64,000 bases of DNA, taken from Enemella dayhoffiae. GTDB lineage: Bacteria; Actinomycetota; Actinomycetes; Propionibacteriales; Propionibacteriaceae. The position numbers were made by a program, and so were the translations under genes. This document shows positions 59,956-64,000 of this stretch, piece by piece. The notes beneath the pieces are model-generated. The model worked only from the letters and a program-made list of their open reading frames with translations, had not been told where the DNA came from and did not search any database. The stretch lies in assembly GCF_002250625.1 (NCBI RefSeq), contig NZ_NMVQ01000023.1, positions 186,001-250,000 of the forward strand. The letters run 5' to 3'. Within the stretch, counting starts at the first letter, position 1, and every line of letters starts with the position of its first letter.

Positions 59956-62541
59956 TCAGCCGGCGTTGAACTCCCGGGCGCGCAGGGCGCGTTGGGCGTC
60001 GTCGCGGCACTCGCCGATGATCCGTCGGGCCGAGTCCTCCAGCTGCGCCTCGGCGAGCCACTCGTCCAACCGCTTCAGGAACTCCTCGTCGGCGGTTGGC
60101 CACGGGAACAGGTGGGTCAGCGCGGCCTGCGCCAGCACCGTGCCGTTCTCCGCCCAGACCCCCTTGCGGCCGGAGATCAGTTCGGCCAGGTCCAGGTAGC
60201 GCTCGGCGTACGGTGCGAGCACCTCGGCCTGGCCCGGCTGGTTGAAGTGCGCGCAGATGCTGCGGTGGGTCTCGTTGGGGATCCCGGCCGTCGCGGTGGC
60301 GAGCTGCCAGGCCGCGGCCTTGGCGGCCTCGGTCGGCATGGCGGCCCGGGCGCCGGCGGCGTGCTCGGCTCCCGAGCTGGTGTTGTCCCGCTCCAGCTCG
60401 GCGTCGATCAGGGCGTCATCGGCAACGCCCAGTCGGGTCAGCTGGGTCAGCAGGTGCCAGCGCAGCTCGGCGTCCACCTCCAGTCCGTCGGGGACCTCCT
60501 CGCCCTTCAGCCAGCCGTCCAGCAGGGTCACCCCGGCCGGACCGTCGATGGTGGAGGCGAGGGCGCGGGTGAACGCCAGCTGGTGGTCCGACCCCGGCTC
60601 GGCATCGCGCAGCAGCCCGGCCAGCCCGGTGATCAGCTGCGATCGCAGACCCGCCTGCGCCTCGGCGGGAACATAGCGGGAGATCGCCGTCTGCACCTGG
60701 CCCAGCACCCGGGACACCGCGGTGAGATCGGTCTCGCTGCCCACCCCGGTCAGCACCAGCTGGAGATAGTCGGCCACCGGCAGCTCGGCGTCGCGACACA
60801 TGTCCCAGGCCGAGCCCCACACCAGCGCCCGCGCCAGCTCGTCGTCGATCAGGTTGAGGTGTTCGATCGCGGCCCTGCGGGAACGCGGGTCGAGGCGTAC
60901 CTTCGCGAAGGTCAGGTCGTCGTCGTTGACCAGCACCAGGTCGGGCTGGTGCTTGCCGACCAGCTGCTTGACCTGGGTGAGTTCGCCGGCGATGTCGGTC
61001 TCCACCCGGTGCGCCCGGCGCAACCGGCCGTCCACCAGCTCATAGAGCCCGATCGCCACCCGATGCGTGCGCAGGGTCGGGTGCGCTGCCGCGGACGTCT
61101 GACGGATCGCGAACTCGGTCATCACCCCGCACTTGTCGGTGGTGAACTCCGCCGACAGGGTGTTCACCCCGGTCGACTCCAGCCACTGCCGCGACCAGTC
61201 GGACAGGTCGCGTCCCGAGGCCTCCTGCAGCACCGCCAGCAGGTCGGCGAGCTCGGTGTTGCCGTACGCGTGCCGGGCGAAGTACTGCTTCGCGCCGGCC
61301 AGGAAAGCGTCCTCGCCGACGAAGGCGACCAGCTGACGCAGCGTCGAGGCGCCCTTGGCATAGGTGATGCCGTCGAAGTTGAGTTCGACCGCCTCCAGGT
61401 CGACCATGTCGGCGGCGATCGGGTGGGTGGAGGGCAACTGATCGGCCCGGTACGCCCAGGTCTTGCGGGCGTTGCTGAACGACGCCCACGCGTGGTTGCG
61501 GTCGGTGTGCAGTCGCGACTGGGCGAAGTGGGAGGCCCATTCGGCGAAGGACTCCTTCAGCCACAGGTCATCCCACCAGCGCATGGTGACCAGGTCGCCG
61601 AACCACATGTGCGCCAGCTCGTGCAGGATCGTGTTGTCCCGCGACTCGTACTGCGCCGAGGTGGCTCGGGAGCGGAAGATCAGGTCGTCGCGGAAGGTGA
61701 CCAGGCCGACGTTCTCCATCGCGCCCATGTTGTATTCCGGCACGAACGCCTGGTCGTAGGACTCGAACGGGTACGGCGTACCGAAGCTCTCCTCGAACAC
61801 CTCGAAGCCGCCCTGGGTGGTGGCCATGATCCGGTCGGTGTCCAGTTTGTCGGCGAGCGAGCGACGGCACAGCACCGAGGCCGGGATGGTGCCCGCCTGC
61901 GAGGTGATCGACGTCTTCTCGCGGTGGTAGTCGCCGGCCACGATCGCGGTCAGGTAGGTCGAGATCTTCTTGGTGGGTTGGAAATCCCAGCGGGCGAACC
62001 CGTCGCCGATCGGTGTTGGGTCGGCGTCGGGGGAGTTCGACAGCACCACCCAGTCGGCCGGCGCCAGCACCGAGGTGGTGAAGCGCGCCTTCGCATCGGG
62101 CTGCTCGAAGTTGGCGTACACCCGCCGGGCGTCGGCGGGCTCGAACTGGGTGTAGAGGTAGACCCCGCCATCGGCCGGGTCGACGAACCGGTGCAGGCCC
62201 TGTCCGCTGCGGCTGTAGCGGTGCAGGCCGACGATGGTCAGCACGTGCGGACCATCGGTCAACTCGATCGGCAGCCGCTCACCATTGAAGGCGGTCGTGT
62301 CCAGCGGCTTGCCGTCCAACTCGGCCGACAGCAGCTCATCGGCGATGGCGTCGACACAGGTCATCCCGGCACGGGAGGAGAACCGCAGCGTGCTGGTGGT
62401 GACGAAGTTCTGCTCGGGATGGGCCAGTGCGGCACCGTCCGGCGCCCGGCCGGTCAGGTCGATGAGCAGCTGGTAGGCCTCGGTCTGGACCAGCGCGGCC
62501 CGGGCCCGGGTGTCCTGCCGGGTGATGTTCGCTGGGTACAC
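59956..62541 (-). CDS. pepN: Aminopeptidase N
   Basis: An 861-residue M1 zinc peptidase, typical length for PepN. Start GTG 62541. Motifs: GAMENVGLVTFRDD (substrate recognition), HELAHMWFGDLVTMRWWDDLWLKESFAEW (HExxH with the downstream Glu). An N-terminal beta domain and a long C-terminal helical ERAP1-like domain complete it. It trims N-terminal residues in the cytoplasm. Nothing unusual was found. Confidence 0.95.
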   Translation of the reverse strand: MYPANITRQDTRARAALVQTEAYQLLIDLTGRAPDGAALAHPEQNFVTTSTLRFSSRAGMTCVDAIADELLSAELDGKPLDTTAFNGERLPIELTDGPHVLTIVGLHRYSRSGQGLHRFVDPADGGVYLYTQFEPADARRVYANFEQPDAKARFTTSVLAPADWVVLSNSPDADPTPIGDGFARWDFQPTKKISTYLTAIVAGDYHREKTSITSQAGTIPASVLCRRSLADKLDTDRIMATTQGGFEVFEESFGTPYPFESYDQAFVPEYNMGAMENVGLVTFRDDLIFRSRATSAQYESRDNTILHELAHMWFGDLVTMRWWDDLWLKESFAEWASHFAQSRLHTDRNHAWASFSNARKTWAYRADQLPSTHPIAADMVDLEAVELNFDGITYAKGASTLRQLVAFVGEDAFLAGAKQYFARHAYGNTELADLLAVLQEASGRDLSDWSRQWLESTGVNTLSAEFTTDKCGVMTEFAIRQTSAAAHPTLRTHRVAIGLYELVDGRLRRAHRVETDIAGELTQVKQLVGKHQPDLVLVNDDDLTFAKVRLDPRSRRAAIEHLNLIDDELARALVWGSAWDMCRDAELPVADYLQLVLTGVGSETDLTAVSRVLGQVQTAISRYVPAEAQAGLRSQLITGLAGLLRDAEPGSDHQLAFTRALASTIDGPAGVTLLDGWLKGEEVPDGLEVDAELRWHLLTQLTRLGVADDALIDAELERDNTSSGAEHAAGARAAMPTEAAKAAAWQLATATAGIPNETHRSICAHFNQPGQAEVLAPYAERYLDLAELISGRKGVWAENGTVLAQAALTHLFPWPTADEEFLKRLDEWLAEAQLEDSARRIIGECRDDAQRALRAREFNAG

Positions 62542-62667
62542 GTTTCTGCTTTCGGTGCGATCGAGAAGGGCAATCAGTCGACGGTAAACCCTACTGGCGA
62601 GTAGTGGGGTGCCCAAACTGCTCGGCCCCTTCCGACGGGCCCGGAGCCGCTCCCTAGACTGCTGTTC

Positions 62668-63288
62668 ATGACACAGACCGAGAACAGCGTCACCACCGTC
62701 GACTTCTGGTTCGACCCCCTGTGCCCCTGGGCCTGGATGACCTCCCGTTGGATGCTCGAGGTGGAGAAGGTACGCCCGGTGCGGACCGTGTTCCACGTGA
62801 TGAGCCTGTCGGTGCTGAACGACGGCCGCGACCTGCCCGAGCAGTACCGCGAGCGGTTGGATCGCGGCTGGCACGGTGTACGCGTCGCCCTGGCGGTCGA
62901 GGAGCAGTTCGGCTCGGACAAGCTGCGCGAGTACTACACCGCGATCGGCACCCGGATCCACCCCGGCGGCGAGGACGGCGCCGAGCGGGCCACCATCGAG
63001 TCCGCCCTGGCCGAGGTCGGGCTGCCCACCGAGCTCGCCGAAGCCGGCTGGACCGACGCCAACGACGAGGCGCTGAAGAAGTCCCACCACGAGGGCATGG
63101 ACCCCGTCGGCGACGAGGTCGGCACCCCGGTCATGCACATCAACGGCATGGCGCTGTTCGGCCCGGTGATCTCCCCGGCACCCACCGGCGAGCAGGCCGG
63201 CCGCCTCTTCGACGGCTTCCAACTGCTCACCGAATACGACGGCTTCTTCGAGGCCAAGCGCACCCGCACCCGCGAGCCGATCTTCTGA
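62668..63288 (+). CDS. Mycothiol-dependent nitroreductase (Rv2466c-like, DsbA fold)
   Basis: A 206-residue protein with a thioredoxin-like fold and DsbA-type helical insert. The active motif is [16 protein letters not shown] (Cys-Pro-Trp-Ala), then a central helical part and [17 protein letters not shown] as the cis-Pro region. It matches actinobacterial Rv2466c, a mycothiol-linked F420-free nitroreductase/oxidoreductase. A single cysteine in the motif fits that type. It faces the nitronate monooxygenase gene tail to tail. Confidence 0.85.
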   Translation: MTQTENSVTTVDFWFDPLCPWAWMTSRWMLEVEKVRPVRTVFHVMSLSVLNDGRDLPEQYRERLDRGWHGVRVALAVEEQFGSDKLREYYTAIGTRIHPGGEDGAERATIESALAEVGLPTELAEAGWTDANDEALKKSHHEGMDPVGDEVGTPVMHINGMALFGPVISPAPTGEQAGRLFDGFQLLTEYDGFFEAKRTRTREPIF

Positions 63289-63292
63289 GCCG

Positions 63293-63309
63293 CTCGCGCG
63301 CAGCGCGAG
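63293..63309. terminator. Short hairpin between convergent genes
   Basis: CTCGCGC and GCGCGAG pair around GCA, 4 bases after the nitroreductase stop and 5 bases before the end of the next gene. It may end both transcripts; no U-tract. Confidence 0.4.
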
Positions 63310-63314
63310 ACGAC

Positions 63315-64000
63315 CTACAACTCGGCGACGAGGGCGGCGATGATGTCGGCGGCGGGGAGGTCGGGGGCACGGCGATAGCCGGTACCGGCCCACAGGTGCA
63401 TCCACTCCGGGTCCCCGGCGGCGGCCGCCGCGCGGCGCAGCGGTGAGGTGAGCTGGTGCACCTGCGGGTACGCCGCGGGGGCGGCGGCGTCGTGGGTGTC
63501 GATGAACCGGTTCCGCTGGCCGCGGGCCGGACGCCCCGAGAAGGCGCGGGTGACCACCGTGTCCCGCCGCCGGGTCAGCGCCTTCTTGTGGGTGGGGCTG
63601 GCGCCGGACTCGGGGCAGCGCAGGAACAGCGTGCCGAGCTGCGCGGCGTACGCCCCAGCGGCCAGCACGTCCCGCACCTGGGCCGCGGTGGCGATCCCGC
63701 CGGCCGCCAGCAGCGGCACCGCCACCGCCCCGCGCACCGCCCCGAGCAACTCCAGCAGCGGCAGCTCCGACGGCTCGTCGAGCAACCGGTGCGTGCCGCG
63801 GTGCCCACCCGCCTCCGGACCCTGCACGCACACCGCGTCCAACCCCCGCTCCACCACCGCGACCGCCTCGGCGACGGTGGTCGCGGTGCCGACCAGCGCC
63901 GACCCGGCCGCGTGCAACCGCTCCACCTCCGCGGCCGACGGTAGCCCGAAGGTGAACGACACCACCGGCACCGGGTCGGTCACCAGCAGCTCGACCTTCT
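63315..64000 (-). CDS. Nitronate monooxygenase (2-nitropropane dioxygenase-like), partial
   Basis: The frame runs to the right edge, so the 5' end is missing. About 228 residues are visible: PVPVVSFTFGLP, VGTATTVAEAVAVVERGLDAVCVQGPEAGGHRG, VPLLAAGGIATAAQVRDVLAAGAYAAQLGTLFL (FMN phosphate site) and THKKALTRRRDTVVTRAFSGRPARG. It is an FMN TIM-barrel enzyme that oxidises nitronates or related toxic anions. It sits end to end with the nitroreductase, so both may handle nitro compounds, though they are on opposite strands. Confidence 0.88.
   Translation of the reverse strand, partial: KVELLVTDPVPVVSFTFGLPSAAEVERLHAAGSALVGTATTVAEAVAVVERGLDAVCVQGPEAGGHRGTHRLLDEPSELPLLELLGAVRGAVAVPLLAAGGIATAAQVRDVLAAGAYAAQLGTLFLRCPESGASPTHKKALTRRRDTVVTRAFSGRPARGQRNRFIDTHDAAAPAAYPQVHQLTSPLRRAAAAAGDPEWMHLWAGTGYRRAPDLPAADIIAALVAEL

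Noticed and set aside
58807-62604. A very long open frame on the forward strand (over 1,200 codons)
   Set aside because: It is antisense to the clearly recognisable Nif3-like and pepN genes. Its product is Gly/Arg/Gln/His rich without family motifs; high GC makes such shadow frames common.
59956-63831. Extension of the pepN frame upstream to a 1,291-codon reading frame
   Set aside because: The extra N-terminus is low-complexity and overlaps the nitroreductase and nitronate monooxygenase genes. PepN proper starts at GTG 62541 and has normal length.

Overview
The window is 64 kb of high-GC DNA from an actinomycete. A propionibacterium-like lineage is my best guess, but it is only an inference because no rRNA is present. 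Supporting signs are a mycothiol-type nitroreductase, a GlbO-type truncated haemoglobin, an actinobacterial Orn, frequent GTG/TTG starts and many ATGA/GTGA overlaps. Two parts meet at a tRNA-His gene near 25.64 kb.

Positions 1 to about 25.64 kb are most of an integrative and conjugative element (ICE); its left end lies outside the window. It carries a primase fragment, a DUF2637 protein, a ParB-like protein, a cell-wall hydrolase, two tandem pilin-like membrane proteins, a VirB6/TrbL-like channel protein, a VirB4 that appears split over two genes, a VirD4-like coupling protein, an SSB and a large serine recombinase whose 3' end runs into tRNA-His. No relaxase is visible. Three insertions or cargo units interrupt it. 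At 5.74-11.9 kb a three-gene recombinase set (tyrosine recombinase, small HTH protein, zinc-ribbon partner) travels with arsR/arsM/acr3/arsC. At 15.6-16.7 kb a reversed CHAT-protease gene with an N-terminal coiled coil sits inside the split VirB4 and is a candidate immunity gene. At 21.5-22.3 kb a DUF6431-like zinc-ribbon/HTH gene has broken into an older ICE gene. A short GCGCACCTG-containing motif recurs near gene or cluster starts through the ICE, and a multi-hairpin RNA element precedes the serine recombinase.

Positions 25.6 to 64 kb look like ordinary chromosome: tRNA-His, orn, an MFS permease, tRNA-Arg, a PrsW-like protease, two dynamin-like GTPases, an SSB paralogue, an HTH regulator with a beta-lactamase-fold protein, a decayed DUF72 gene, ettA, two tandem membrane-protein paralogues sharing a nearly identical 3' segment, an FAD/Fe-S oxidoreductase, MarR, an acyl-CoA ligase with a double-hotdog thioesterase, an alpha-glucosidase, glbO, a reverse-strand pyrR-pyrB-pyrC-mscS unit, a GABA catabolic operon (gabT-gabD-aminotransferase-GntR) with a palindromic operator, alkA, a Nif3-like gene, pepN, and a mycothiol nitroreductase facing a nitronate monooxygenase cut by the right edge.

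The most novel-looking items are the CHAT cargo, the structured RNA before the recombinase, the dispersed palindromic motif, the 29-bp palindrome inside the parB-like gene, the 16-bp inverted repeat behind the coupling-protein gene and the 24-bp inverted repeat between glbO and mscS.
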